Notes: generated from the sequence alone by a model not told the origin. 64,000 nucleotides of DNA from HGM13006 sp963650135 (GCA_963650135.1 CAVJLG010000039.1:54592-118591), one strand, 5' to 3'. Numbered from the stretch's first letter, positions 34,457 to 42,365 are shown. Program-made: numbers and translations.

Positions 34457-35740
34457 TTACTTAACAGCCTGGAATGCCTGCTCCAGATCGGCAATGATAT
34501 CGTCGATGTGCTCGGTGCCGATGGACAGACGGATGGTGTTGGGCTTAATGCCCACATCCAGCAGCTCCTCTTCGGACAGCTGAGAATGGGTGGTGGTAGC
34601 GGGATGAATTACCAGGGACTTCACGTCTGCCACATTGGCCAGCAGGGAGAAGATCTTCAGATGATCGATGAACTCGAAGGCCTCCTTCTGGCCGCCCTTG
34701 ATCTCAAAGGTGAAGATGGAAGCGCCGCCGTTGGGGAAGTACTTCTCATACAGGGCATGATCGGAATGATCGGGCAGGGAGGGATGGTTTACATGCTCCA
34801 CCTGGGGATGGTTCACCAGATACTCTACCACCTTCTTGGTGTTCTCTGCATGGCGCTCCAGCCGCAGGGACAGGGTTTCGGTGCCCTGGAGCAGCAGGAA
34901 TGCAGCGAAGGGAGAGATGGTTGCACCGGTATCCCGGAGCAGGATAGCACGGATATAAGTAGCGAATGCAGCGGGACCGGCAGCCTCAGTGAACTTTACG
35001 CCGTGATAGCTGGGGTTGGGCTCGGAGATCCAGGGATATCTGCCGGATGCAGCCCAATTGAAGGTGCCGCCGTCCACAATCACGCCGCCCAGGGTGGTGC
35101 CGTGGCCGCCAATGAACTTGGTTGCGGAATGCACCACCACATCAGCCCCGTGCTCAATGGGACGAATCAGATAAGGGGTGCCGAAGGTATTGTCGATGAC
35201 CAGGGGCAGGCCGTGCTTATGGGCAATGGCTGCAATGGCATCGATATCGGGAATGTCGGAGTTGGGGTTGCCCAGGGTTTCGATGTAAATTGCCTTGGTG
35301 TTGTCCTGAATGGCGCCCTCGACCTCCTCCAGGTTGTGGGCATCCACGAAGGTTGCCTCAATGCCGTACAGGGGCAGGGTGTGGGCCAGCAGGTTGGAGG
35401 TGCCGCCATAAATGGTCTTCTGAGCAACAATGTGCTCGCCCTTCTTTGCCAGCGCCTGAATGGTATAGGTGATGGCTGCTGCACCGGAGGCTACTGCCAG
35501 ACCTGCAACGCCGCCCTCCAGCGCTGCAATGCGCTTTTCAAATACGTCCTGGGTAGAGTTGGTGAGGCGACCATAGATGTTGCCCGCATCGGCCAGGCCA
35601 AAACGGTCGGCTGCATGCTGGGAGTTATGGAACACATAAGAAGTGGTGGCATAGATGGGAACGGCACGGGCGTCGGTTACGGGATCGGCCTGCTCCTGGC
35701 CAACGTGAAGCTGCAGGGTTTCAAATTTATACTCAGACAT
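34457..35740 (-). CDS. metY: O-acetylhomoserine/O-succinylhomoserine sulfhydrylase (Cys/Met metabolism PLP enzyme)
   Basis: 427 residues, the expected length for O-acetylhomoserine aminocarboxypropyltransferase. The PLP lysine is Lys208 in VVHSATKFIGGHG; YGRLTNSTQDVFEKRIAALEGG and the C-terminal IHPATTTHSQLSEEE are diagnostic. It condenses O-acetylhomoserine with sulfide to homocysteine, feeding MetH/YitJ. The ATG at 35740 has an AAGAGG site 9 bases upstream; longer readings run into the leader. Expression is predicted to depend on the sulfur operator, a leader ORF with Cys codons and an intrinsic terminator located between leader and gene. Confidence 0.94.
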   Translation of the reverse strand: MSEYKFETLQLHVGQEQADPVTDARAVPIYATTSYVFHNSQHAADRFGLADAGNIYGRLTNSTQDVFEKRIAALEGGVAGLAVASGAAAITYTIQALAKKGEHIVAQKTIYGGTSNLLAHTLPLYGIEATFVDAHNLEEVEGAIQDNTKAIYIETLGNPNSDIPDIDAIAAIAHKHGLPLVIDNTFGTPYLIRPIEHGADVVVHSATKFIGGHGTTLGGVIVDGGTFNWAASGRYPWISEPNPSYHGVKFTEAAGPAAFATYIRAILLRDTGATISPFAAFLLLQGTETLSLRLERHAENTKKVVEYLVNHPQVEHVNHPSLPDHSDHALYEKYFPNGGASIFTFEIKGGQKEAFEFIDHLKIFSLLANVADVKSLVIHPATTTHSQLSEEELLDVGIKPNTIRLSIGTEHIDDIIADLEQAFQAVK

Positions 35741-35797
35741 AATAAATAACCTCTTTCTATGAAATAAAATTTTGTTTTGATTTTTGTTTTTGGGTAC

Positions 35798-35826
35798 AAA
35801 AAAGCCCGGACACAAATCTGCCCGGA
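35798..35826 (-). terminator. Attenuator terminator in the metY leader
   Basis: On the minus strand CCGGGCA and TGTCCGG form a 7-bp stem (one G-U) around a GATTTG loop, followed by GCTTTTTT. It lies 24 bases after the leader ORF stop and 57 bases before metY, so it must be bypassed for metY expression. Confidence 0.72.
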
Positions 35827-35850
35827 CAACAACTGCATGATTTTGGTGCT

Positions 35851-35964
35851 TTACACTGCCACTTGGGTACAGGAAAGCCGCCCACACGCAGATTGCGTCC
35901 GGTGCCCAAGCATTCGTCCACAGCGGAAGTTGCTGCGGAGGAGAGACTGAAACTGAATTCTCAT
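35851..35964 (-). CDS. metY leader ORF with three Cys codons
   Basis: A 37-codon ORF with an excellent ribosome site (AGGAGGTC, 6 bases before ATG), starting about 40 bases after the predicted transcription start. Cys codons (all TGT) are at positions 15, 27 and 32; Arg, Ser and Gln are also frequent. It ends before an intrinsic terminator upstream of metY. No protein family is recognisable. Its position and the parallel Cys leaders at cysK and the importer suggest a regulatory leader, though the Cys codons here are scattered rather than tandem. Confidence 0.55.
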   Translation of the reverse strand: MRIQFQSLLRSNFRCGRMLGHRTQSACGRLSCTQVAV

Positions 35965-36009
35965 GATGCTGACCTCCTGCTTAAATAGTTTTCCTATCGG
36001 ATTGATATG

Positions 36010-36047
36010 ATATTAGCACAGCTTTCCAGGTCTGTCAATAGGGAATT
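36010..36047 (-). promoter_or_regulatory. metY promoter with shared sulfur-regulon operator
   Basis: On the minus strand TTGACA (36038-36033) and TAATAT (36015-36010) have a 17-base spacer; the -35 box lies in ATTCCCTATTGACAG. An inverted element ATAGGAAAAC follows the start point at 35998-35988, mirroring the arrangement at cysK. Confidence 0.75.
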
Positions 36048-36173
36048 TTATTTTTTCTGAATTTTCGCAGGAAATTGTCATTTCTCTTGCAATTTATACT
36101 GCGGATCGCCTGGATTGTTGGTGGTTTTTCCTTCATTTTCCCGTTTTTCTGCATGAATTATGATTTTAGTTGT

Positions 36174-36232
36174 ATTTCCCTATTGACATTACCGAATAAT
36201 GGTGATACTCTCTTTAAAGAACGAAAGAGAGT
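36174..36232 (+). promoter_or_regulatory. Promoter of the cystine-type importer operon with shared operator and palindrome
   Basis: TTGACA (36183-36188) and TACTCT (36206-36211) have a 17-base spacer, with the -35 box inside TTTCCCTATTGACAT. A 9-bp inverted repeat ACTCTCTTT / AAAGAGAGT (36207-36232) overlaps the -10 box and start region and may be a second operator. Confidence 0.7.
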
Positions 36233-36249
36233 ATAGGAGGAAAATCTCC

Positions 36250-36345
36250 ATGGCACAGTACCTCGTAAGCGCAAATGTGCATATGATGTGTTGTTGTTGT
36301 CTGCGCGACCACGCAGGCGGGCTTTGCCATGGGCATTTTCGATGA
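36250..36345 (+). CDS. Poly-cysteine leader peptide of the amino acid importer operon
   Basis: A 31-codon ORF with an AGGAGG site 9 bases before its ATG. Residues 14-17 are four consecutive Cys (TGT x4, 36289-36300), with a fifth Cys at 26. An intrinsic terminator begins 17 bases after the stop codon and the first permease gene starts 24 bases after that. This is the architecture of a transcription-attenuation leader sensing charged tRNA-Cys. CTGCGC directly after the Cys run is complementary to GCGCAG in the terminator (36370-36375), so alternative folding is possible. No protein function is expected. Confidence 0.82.
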   Translation: MAQYLVSANVHMMCCCCLRDHAGGLCHGHFR

Positions 36346-36361
36346 CTCTCGAGGTGGAGTT

Positions 36362-36391
36362 ACACGGATGCGCAGGCATCCGTGTTTTTTT
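36362..36391 (+). terminator. Attenuator terminator between the poly-Cys leader and the permease gene
   Basis: A perfect 10-bp stem ACACGGATGC / GCATCCGTGT with a GCAG loop and T7. Because it precedes the first structural gene, it must be conditional. Confidence 0.9.
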
Positions 36392-36414
36392 CGCCCGAAA
36401 GGAGGAAATCATCA

Positions 36415-37074
36415 TTGGATTGGAGCTTCATCCAAGAATATGCGCCCATGTATGTAACGGCTGCCGGCCTAACGCTGCGAATTGGCGTCATCGGCATTCT
36501 CCTCAGCTGTGTGGTTGGCCTGCTATGTGCTGCGGTGCAATATGAAAAGGTTCCGGTGCTGCGGCGGATCGTTTCCGTCTATGTGGAGCTGTCCCGGAAT
36601 ACGCCGCTGCTGGTACAGCTGTTTTTCCTGTATTTCGGACTGCCGAAACTGGGCATTCGCATCAGTCCCGAGGGCTGCGCAATTATCGGCCTGACGTTTC
36701 TGGGCGGCAGCTATATGTCCGAGGCCTTCCGCAGTGGACTGGAGTCGGTAGAAACCATTCAGTGGGAGTCGGCACAGTCCCTGGGGCTCACCCGTCGCCA
36801 GACCATGGGCTATGTGATTCTGCCCCAGGCCCTGGCCACGTCGGTTCCCCCGCTGTGCGCCAATGTGATCTTTTTAATTAAGGAGACTTCGGTGTTCAGC
36901 GCCATTGCCCTGGCCGACCTGATGTATGTGGCAAAGGATCTCATCGGTCTTTACTACAAAACCGCAGAATCCCTGGGCATGCTGGTGGTCAGCTATCTAG
37001 TGATTCTCCTGCCCATCTCCATTGTAGCAAGTATTCTGGAAAGGAGGCTGCGCTATGCAGGATTTGGGGATTAG
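36415..37074 (+). CDS. Polar amino acid (cystine-type) ABC transporter permease 1
   Basis: 219 residues from a TTG start; AAAGGAGG lies 9 bases before it, and a longer GTG reading would begin inside the terminator. The HisM/GlnP family signature is clear: VELSRNTPLLVQLFFLYFGLP and EAFRSGLESVETIQWESAQSLGLT (EAA coupling loop). Five membrane helices. It pairs with the next permease to form the channel. Cystine or cysteine is proposed as substrate because the operon is preceded by a poly-Cys attenuator and shares its operator with cysK and metY; other polar amino acids are possible. Confidence 0.88.
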   Translation: MDWSFIQEYAPMYVTAAGLTLRIGVIGILLSCVVGLLCAAVQYEKVPVLRRIVSVYVELSRNTPLLVQLFFLYFGLPKLGIRISPEGCAIIGLTFLGGSYMSEAFRSGLESVETIQWESAQSLGLTRRQTMGYVILPQALATSVPPLCANVIFLIKETSVFSAIALADLMYVAKDLIGLYYKTAESLGMLVVSYLVILLPISIVASILERRLRYAGFGD

Positions 37075-37741
37075 TGTTCTGTTTCAGGGCACAAACTTTC
37101 TCCGTCTTCTGGGCGGACTCTGGATCACCATCCGGATCAGCTTAATTTCCGCAGGGCTTTCCATTGTATTTGGCATTATATTGGGCATGATTATGACCAT
37201 GAAGAATCCTGTGGTCAAAGCAATCTGCCGGGTTTATTTGGAGTTTATCCGCATTATGCCCCAGCTGGTGCTGCTGTTCCTGGTCTATTTCGGACTGACC
37301 CGGGCGTTCGGCTGGAATCTATCGGGCACCGCCAGTGCTATCTTAGTCTTTACCCTTTGGGGCACGGCGGAGCTGGGCGATCTGGTCCGCGGCGCACTTC
37401 AGAGCATTCCCCAGCATCAATATAACAGTGCCGCCGCTTTGGGCATGACTAAGCTGCAAACCTATGTCTATGTGGTCATTCCCCAGGCCCTGCGCCGCCT
37501 GATTCCCCTTGCCATCAACCTGATTACCCGCATGGTGAAAACCACCAGCCTTGTGGTAATCATTGGCGTGGTGGAGGTTCTGAAGGTCGGGCAGCAGGTC
37601 ATCGACGCCAACCGCTACGCCTATCCCACCGCAGCGCTGTGGATTTACGGGGTGATCTTCTTCCTGTATTTCTTCACCTGCTGGCCCATCTCCCTGGTGG
37701 CAAAATATCTGGAGAAGAAATGGAGCGATCGAGATGAATGA
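37055..37741 (+). CDS. Polar amino acid (cystine-type) ABC transporter permease 2
   Basis: 228 residues, HisM/GlnP family, with YLEFIRIMPQLVLLFLVYFGLT and the EAA loop ELGDLVRGALQSIPQHQYNSAAALGMT. It starts 20 bases inside the end of permease 1 and overlaps the start of the ATPase gene by 8 bases, so the three genes form a coupled operon. The substrate inference is the same as for permease 1. Confidence 0.88.
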   Translation: MQDLGISVLFQGTNFLRLLGGLWITIRISLISAGLSIVFGIILGMIMTMKNPVVKAICRVYLEFIRIMPQLVLLFLVYFGLTRAFGWNLSGTASAILVFTLWGTAELGDLVRGALQSIPQHQYNSAAALGMTKLQTYVYVVIPQALRRLIPLAINLITRMVKTTSLVVIIGVVEVLKVGQQVIDANRYAYPTAALWIYGVIFFLYFFTCWPISLVAKYLEKKWSDRDE

Positions 37742-38498
37742 ACTGAAAATTTCGGGGCTGGTGAAGTCCTATGGGGATAATACCATTCTAAACGGCCTGG
37801 ACCTTAGCATTCAAAAAGGGGAGGTTGTGGTAATCCTCGGCCCCTCCGGCTGCGGAAAAAGTACCCTGCTCCGGTGCATCAATGGGTTGGAAACCATCAA
37901 TGCCGGTGAAATTACCCTGGACGGCGTAAAAATTTCTGATAATCCCAAGGAGCTGCCCAAGATTCGCCAGCGCATCGGCATGGTGTTCCAAAGCTATGAC
38001 CTGTTCCCCCACAAAACCATTCTGGATAACATCACCCTGGCCCCCGTCAAGGTACAAAAGCGCGACCGGAAAGAGGTCGAAGCCGAAGCGGAATCGCTTC
38101 TCCAGCGAGTTGGTCTGCTGGAGAAGAAGGACGCCTATCCCCGGCAGCTGTCCGGCGGTCAGAAGCAGCGGGTGGCCATTGTCCGCTCTCTGTGCATGCA
38201 TCCGGAAATTATGCTGTTTGATGAAGTCACCGCCGCCCTGGACCCGGAAATGGTCCGGGAGGTACTGGACGTTATGCTGGAGCTGGCGCAGCAGGGCCTG
38301 ACCATGGTAATTGTCACCCATGAGATGCAGTTCGCCCGGGCTGTGGCCGATCGGGTCGTATTTATCGACGGCGGCAACATTGTAGAAGAAGCTACCCCGG
38401 AGCAGTTCTTCACCGCGCCCAAAACCCAGCGGGCCCAGGCGTTCCTGAACACCTTTACCTTTGAACCGCACAAGCAGAGTCATGAAGAAAATGGTTAA
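37734..38498 (+). CDS. Polar amino acid ABC transporter, ATP-binding protein
   Basis: 254 residues, GlnQ/HisP/TcyN type. Walker A GPSGCGKST (about residue 34), Q-loop VFQSYDLFPHKT, signature LSGGQKQRVAIVRSL and Walker B IMLFDEVTAALDPEMV are intact, with the His switch VTHEMQFAR. It energises the two-permease channel. No terminator follows; a second promoter with its own Cys leader drives the binding-protein gene, which may also receive readthrough. Confidence 0.92.
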   Translation: MNELKISGLVKSYGDNTILNGLDLSIQKGEVVVILGPSGCGKSTLLRCINGLETINAGEITLDGVKISDNPKELPKIRQRIGMVFQSYDLFPHKTILDNITLAPVKVQKRDRKEVEAEAESLLQRVGLLEKKDAYPRQLSGGQKQRVAIVRSLCMHPEIMLFDEVTAALDPEMVREVLDVMLELAQQGLTMVIVTHEMQFARAVADRVVFIDGGNIVEEATPEQFFTAPKTQRAQAFLNTFTFEPHKQSHEENG

Positions 38499-38499
38499 T

Positions 38500-38534
38500 T
38501 TCCTATTGACATAGCAGGTTATGCGTGTTATAAT
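38500..38534 (+). promoter_or_regulatory. Promoter of the binding-protein gene with shared sulfur operator
   Basis: TTGACA (38506-38511), a 17-base spacer and TATAAT (38529-38534) are a consensus sigma-A promoter; the -35 box is embedded in ATTTCCTATTGACAT, as at cysK, metY and the permease operon. Confidence 0.8.
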
Positions 38535-38604
38535 CCCTATCACATAGCAAACATACCTTCTATATATGTTATAAGCAAACACCACCAGAAAGGAGTCTGA
38601 TCTC

Positions 38605-38697
38605 ATGTATACTCATTCATCCGCCGCGCCGGGATTCCGAATGCCGGTGCATTCTGGTCTGCGATGTTGTCGTGGGTCAGAATCCGTGCATGCATGA
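38605..38697 (+). CDS. Leader peptide of the binding-protein gene with tandem Cys codons
   Basis: A 30-codon ORF with an AAAGGAG site 9 bases before ATG, starting about 65 bases after the predicted transcription start. It contains GLRCCRGSE, with Cys21-Cys22 encoded TGT TGT. It ends 34 bases before the binding-protein ATG. No terminator lies between, so any control would act on translation or RNA stability. The Arg-Cys-Cys-Arg core matches that of the cysK leader. Confidence 0.62.
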   Translation: MYTHSSAAPGFRMPVHSGLRCCRGSESVHA

Positions 38698-38731
38698 TAA
38701 CTTTAATATTTTGAAAGAAGGAATGATTCCC

Positions 38732-39622
38732 ATGAAACGTACAATTCTTAAATTAACTGCTGCATTTACCGCCCTGCTGATGCTGTTTTCCGGCTGCGGC
38801 AGCAACTCCGCTTCCTCCGCCGCTGCTGATTCCGGCGCTGCTTCCACTGCTGACACCTCCTCCGACGGCGCATTCCGCACCCTGGACGAGATCAAGGAGA
38901 GCGGCAAGATCATCATTGGCGTTTTCTCCGACAAGGCCCCCTTTGGCTATGTGGATGAAAACGGTGCTTATCAGGGCTATGACGTTTATTTCGCTGAGCG
39001 CATCGGCAAGGACCTGGGCGTTGACGTCGAGTATGTTTCCCTGGACCCCGCAAGCCGCGTGGAATTCGTTCAGACCGGCAAGGTTGACGTGGTGCTGGCA
39101 AACTTCACCGTCACCGATGAGCGGGCACAGCAGGTTGACTTCGCACTGCCCTATATGAAGGTTTCCCTGGGCGTGGTTTCTCCGGACAGCAATGTGATTA
39201 CCGATGTAAACGGCCTGGAGGGCAAGACCCTGATCGTCTGCAAGGGCACCACCGCTGAGACTTATTTCTCCGAGAACTATCCCAACGTTACCCTTCAGAA
39301 GTACGACCAGTATGCCGACGCTTATAACGCGCTGCTGGATGGCCGCGGCGACGCCTTCTCCACCGATAACACCGAGGTACTGGCTTGGGCGCTGTCCAAC
39401 CCCGGCTTCACCGTTGGCATTGACTCCCTGGGTGATGTAGACACCATCGCTCCTGCCGTCCACAAGGGCAACAGCACCCTGCTGGATTGGCTGAACCAGG
39501 AGATCGAGGGCCTGGCTGACGAGCAGTTCTTCCATGCCGACTATGAGGCAACCCTGGCGCCTGTCTATGGCGAGGCTGCCGATCCCGAGGCTCTGGTGGT
39601 CGAGGGCGGAAAGGTAGAATAA
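38732..39622 (+). CDS. Amino acid (cystine-type) ABC transporter substrate-binding lipoprotein
   Basis: 296 residues. The lipoprotein signal MKRTILKLTAAFTALLMLFSGCG has Cys about residue 22. The SBP_bac_3 domain begins GKIIIGVFSDKAPFGYVDENGAYQGYDVYFAERIGKDLG and includes VDVVLANFTVTDERAQQVDFALPY with the ligand-contact Arg/Asp pattern of polar amino acid receptors. It lies downstream of its permease/ATPase genes but has its own promoter and Cys leader, which would allow excess synthesis. Cystine is the proposed ligand by regulatory context. Confidence 0.9.
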   Translation: MKRTILKLTAAFTALLMLFSGCGSNSASSAAADSGAASTADTSSDGAFRTLDEIKESGKIIIGVFSDKAPFGYVDENGAYQGYDVYFAERIGKDLGVDVEYVSLDPASRVEFVQTGKVDVVLANFTVTDERAQQVDFALPYMKVSLGVVSPDSNVITDVNGLEGKTLIVCKGTTAETYFSENYPNVTLQKYDQYADAYNALLDGRGDAFSTDNTEVLAWALSNPGFTVGIDSLGDVDTIAPAVHKGNSTLLDWLNQEIEGLADEQFFHADYEATLAPVYGEAADPEALVVEGGKVE

Positions 39623-39637
39623 TCCCCGAATCATGAC

Positions 39638-39684
39638 AAACCCCCGGAAAACGGTACTGTAGCATCCGTTTTCCGGGGTTTTTC
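39638..39684. terminator. Bidirectional intrinsic terminator
   Basis: AACCCCCGGAAAACGG pairs with CCGTTTTCCGGGGTT and is followed by T runs on both sides; it lies between convergent genes. Confidence 0.88.
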
Positions 39685-39691
39685 TTGTCTG

Positions 39692-40375
39692 TTATAGGGT
39701 TTCCAGCAGCTTGGGAAGCTCCATCAGCTCTGCACTTTCATAGTCCACATGGATATCTGCCCGCCGGGGCTTGTGCTTGGGATTATACCAGCAGGTGAAA
39801 ATCCCCGCATTGTTGCCGCCCCGAATGTCCGAGGTCAAACTGTCGCCGATAATCATGGCCTGGCTGGGATCAAAATTCGGAATCGTGGCAAAGCTCCGGT
39901 CAAAAAATGCCTTTTGGGGCTTATCCACCCCCACGCGCTCCGAGATGAAAATTCCCTGAAAATACTTTTCAATACCGGAATCCCGCAGGCGGCAGTCCTG
40001 AACCATCGCCGTGCCGTTGGACACCAGATAGAGCGGGTATTTTCCATTCAGCGTTTCCAGCAGCTCCGGAGCACCGGGCATAAAATCGTGCCCCTTCGCC
40101 AGCATGTTTTCATAGCAGTGCTGGGTTTCCTCGCAGGAGGCATCCACCCCCAGCTCCTGAAACAGCAGCTGAAACCGGCGAATCAGCACCTGCTCCCGGG
40201 TGAGCTTCTGCTCCTCCAGCAGTTCCCACTGGCTCTGATTGATCGCACTGTATCGCGCTACAATGGCATCGCTCGGTTCAATTCCGGAATGCCGAAGCGC
40301 CTGCCGCAGTGCCCAGGCTTCGGCCTTATGGAAATCCAACAGGGTATCGTCTAAATCAAAGAACAAAAACTTCAT
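39692..40375 (-). CDS. HAD-family hydrolase, YjjG-like nucleotidase
   Basis: 227 residues. HAD motif I FFDLDDTLLDFHKAE at residues 5-19, motif II VSNGT (about 117), motif III Lys in DKPQKAFFD, motif IV IIGDSLTSDIRGGNNAG. The DFHKAE sequence after motif I is typical of the YjjG/YfnB pyrimidine nucleotidase group that removes non-canonical dUMP-type nucleotides. It starts by a 4-base overlap with the stop of the MATE gene and is coupled to it. Confidence 0.85.
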   Translation of the reverse strand: MKFLFFDLDDTLLDFHKAEAWALRQALRHSGIEPSDAIVARYSAINQSQWELLEEQKLTREQVLIRRFQLLFQELGVDASCEETQHCYENMLAKGHDFMPGAPELLETLNGKYPLYLVSNGTAMVQDCRLRDSGIEKYFQGIFISERVGVDKPQKAFFDRSFATIPNFDPSQAMIIGDSLTSDIRGGNNAGIFTCWYNPKHKPRRADIHVDYESAELMELPKLLETL

Positions 40376-41766
40376 GCTTGCTCCTCCGCCGTCTGGAAGT
40401 TCCGGCTCTGCTTTTCTTTACACCGCCGGAGCCAGCCTCCATGAAAATAATATACCAAATACATCACCGAAGTCAGGGTCCAGGTGATGGGATAGCTCCA
40501 CTCCACCATCACCACTGTCCGGTGCAGCGGTACCGCAAAGAGAATCCACAGCACCCGCAGAATGCAAACCCCGAAGCAGGTCATAATCGTCGGCGCCACC
40601 ACATCTCCGGCCCCGCGCACTGCCCCGGAGAAAATCTCCACGCAGATATAGGTCAAATAGGTGGGCACCAGGAAATGCATCATCTCCAGAGTGATCTCCA
40701 TGACCTTCTGGTCCTCGGTAAACAGTCCCAGCAGCGGGCGGGCCAACAGTAGCATAACACTACTGATAATTACCGTCAGCACTGCCAAAATTCCCAGGCC
40801 CATCAAGGTGCCTTTTTTCATACGGTCATACTTCCGTGCGCCAAAATTCTGCCCCGCAAAGGTGGTCACCGAAAGCCCCATGGCATTGACGGTCATCCAA
40901 TACACAAAGTCCACTTTGCCATAAACCGTCCAGCTGGCCACCGTTGCCGTGCCAAAGCTGTTGATGCTGGCCTGAATCACCATATTGCTGACAGTATACA
41001 GAATGGATTGCAGGCCCGCAGGCAGGCCCAGCCGCAGCATTTCTCTGAGCTGCATGGAGCTTACCTTCAGGCTTTTTAGATGAACCTGCCAGGGCTGTCC
41101 GTCTGCTTTCACCAGGCACAGCATCGTAAGGCCGCAGGCAAACACCTCAGAGAGCACCGTTGCCAGCGCCGCACCGGTCACGCCCATGGGAATCACCGCC
41201 ACAAACAGCAGATCCAGCAGAATATTTGCAATTGCCGACGCAATCAGGAAATACAGCGGCCGCCGGGAATCGCCAATTGCCCGGAGAATCGAGGTGCCCA
41301 TATCATAGAGCATCAGTGGGATCATGCCCAGGTAATATACCCGAATATATGCCATAGCGTCGTCCATAATGTCCTGGGGCGTCTGCATCACCCCAAGAAT
41401 CAGCCGCGCCGTGGCAATTCCCAGAATCATAAAAACAAGGCCGCTCACCAGCGCCAGGATCACCGCCGTATGGACGCTTGCTGATACGCGTTCCCGGTCC
41501 CTTGCACCGTAATACTGGGCAATTACCACCGAAGCACCGCTGGCCAGTCCCACAAAGAAGCCCACCAGAAGCGATACAATGCTGGACGTTGCTCCAACCG
41601 CCGCCAGCGCCGAGGTGCCCAGGAACCGGCCCACAATCATTGCATCGGCGGTATTATAAAATTGCTGAAAAAAAGTTCCCATCCAAATGGGAAAGAAAAA
41701 GCCCAGCAGCGGCTTCCAGATAGAACCCTCGGCGATGCCGCTGTGGTTGATCGCGCCAACGCGCAT
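40372..41766 (-). CDS. MATE-family multidrug/metabolite efflux protein
   Basis: 464 residues, twelve predicted helices, two MatE halves (IWKPLLGFFFPIWMGTFFQQFYNTADAMIVGRFLG at the start; LRLGLPAGLQSILYTVSNMVIQASINSFG for the second half). Such proteins export cationic compounds using Na+ or H+. The ATG at 41766 has a GGAGGT site 6 bases upstream. It is the first gene of a two-gene unit with the HAD nucleotidase. The substrate is unknown. Confidence 0.9.
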   Translation of the reverse strand: MRVGAINHSGIAEGSIWKPLLGFFFPIWMGTFFQQFYNTADAMIVGRFLGTSALAAVGATSSIVSLLVGFFVGLASGASVVIAQYYGARDRERVSASVHTAVILALVSGLVFMILGIATARLILGVMQTPQDIMDDAMAYIRVYYLGMIPLMLYDMGTSILRAIGDSRRPLYFLIASAIANILLDLLFVAVIPMGVTGAALATVLSEVFACGLTMLCLVKADGQPWQVHLKSLKVSSMQLREMLRLGLPAGLQSILYTVSNMVIQASINSFGTATVASWTVYGKVDFVYWMTVNAMGLSVTTFAGQNFGARKYDRMKKGTLMGLGILAVLTVIISSVMLLLARPLLGLFTEDQKVMEITLEMMHFLVPTYLTYICVEIFSGAVRGAGDVVAPTIMTCFGVCILRVLWILFAVPLHRTVVMVEWSYPITWTLTSVMYLVYYFHGGWLRRCKEKQSRNFQTAEEQA

Positions 41767-41897
41767 AGCCTTACCTCCAAACAAATTTCGTGCACTTTCG
41801 CATTCATTTATTATATCGGGAGTTTCGGTAAAAAGCAACCTTGTGAATCTTGGATTCTTTTCCCCATTGCCGCATACATTTTTGCGAGGTGATGGTA

Positions 41898-42365
41898 ATG
41901 GAACATAACATCGACGAAGCAGCGGTATGGCAGCGGGTCACCGGCAGCGCGTCCCGACAAACAGGAGAGGCCCCACGTCCGGTAACGCTAACGCCGGTAC
42001 TCCAAGAAATCTGGGGGCAAATGGAGTGCTGCCATCGGCTGTTTTCCCGCATGGCCCAAAGCGGCAGCCGGGGCTATGCCTCCATTCAGCAGTCCCAGCG
42101 GCAGCAGACCGGGCAATTAGGGGCGCTGATCTGCCTGCTCACTGGGAATCCCCCCGCCGCATCCAACGGAAATCCGCCCACTGGCTCCCGCATGCAGCAG
42201 CTCATTTGGAGTCTCAACACCATAGAACGCTGTGCCGCCCGCTTAGATGAAATCTCCGCCCAGGCCGCCGGAATGGCCCGGGATACCTTAAAAGAGCTGG
42301 CCGTTCAGCAGCGACAGCTGTGGAGCCGATGCCTTATCATGCTGGGCAGTCTGGTGATGCCCTAG
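41898..42365 (+). CDS. Small helical protein, unknown function
   Basis: 155 residues, no signal peptide, dominated by amphipathic helices rich in Gln and Arg, with a Cys pair at MECCHRLF and a second half (MQQLIWSLNTIERCAARLDEISAQAAGMARDTLKELA) reminiscent of ferritin-like or DUF helical bundles. No metal motif can be placed. It has an AGGTGAT ribosome site and is divergent from the MATE gene. It is a genuine gene by initiation signals and composition; the role is unknown. Confidence 0.6.
   Translation: MEHNIDEAAVWQRVTGSASRQTGEAPRPVTLTPVLQEIWGQMECCHRLFSRMAQSGSRGYASIQQSQRQQTGQLGALICLLTGNPPAASNGNPPTGSRMQQLIWSLNTIERCAARLDEISAQAAGMARDTLKELAVQQRQLWSRCLIMLGSLVMP

Noticed and set aside
35806..35829. 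Direct repeat TGTCCGGGC in the metY leader as a binding site
   Set aside because: The two copies are better explained as the arms of the terminator stem (CCGGGCA with TGTCCGG), so no separate element is claimed.
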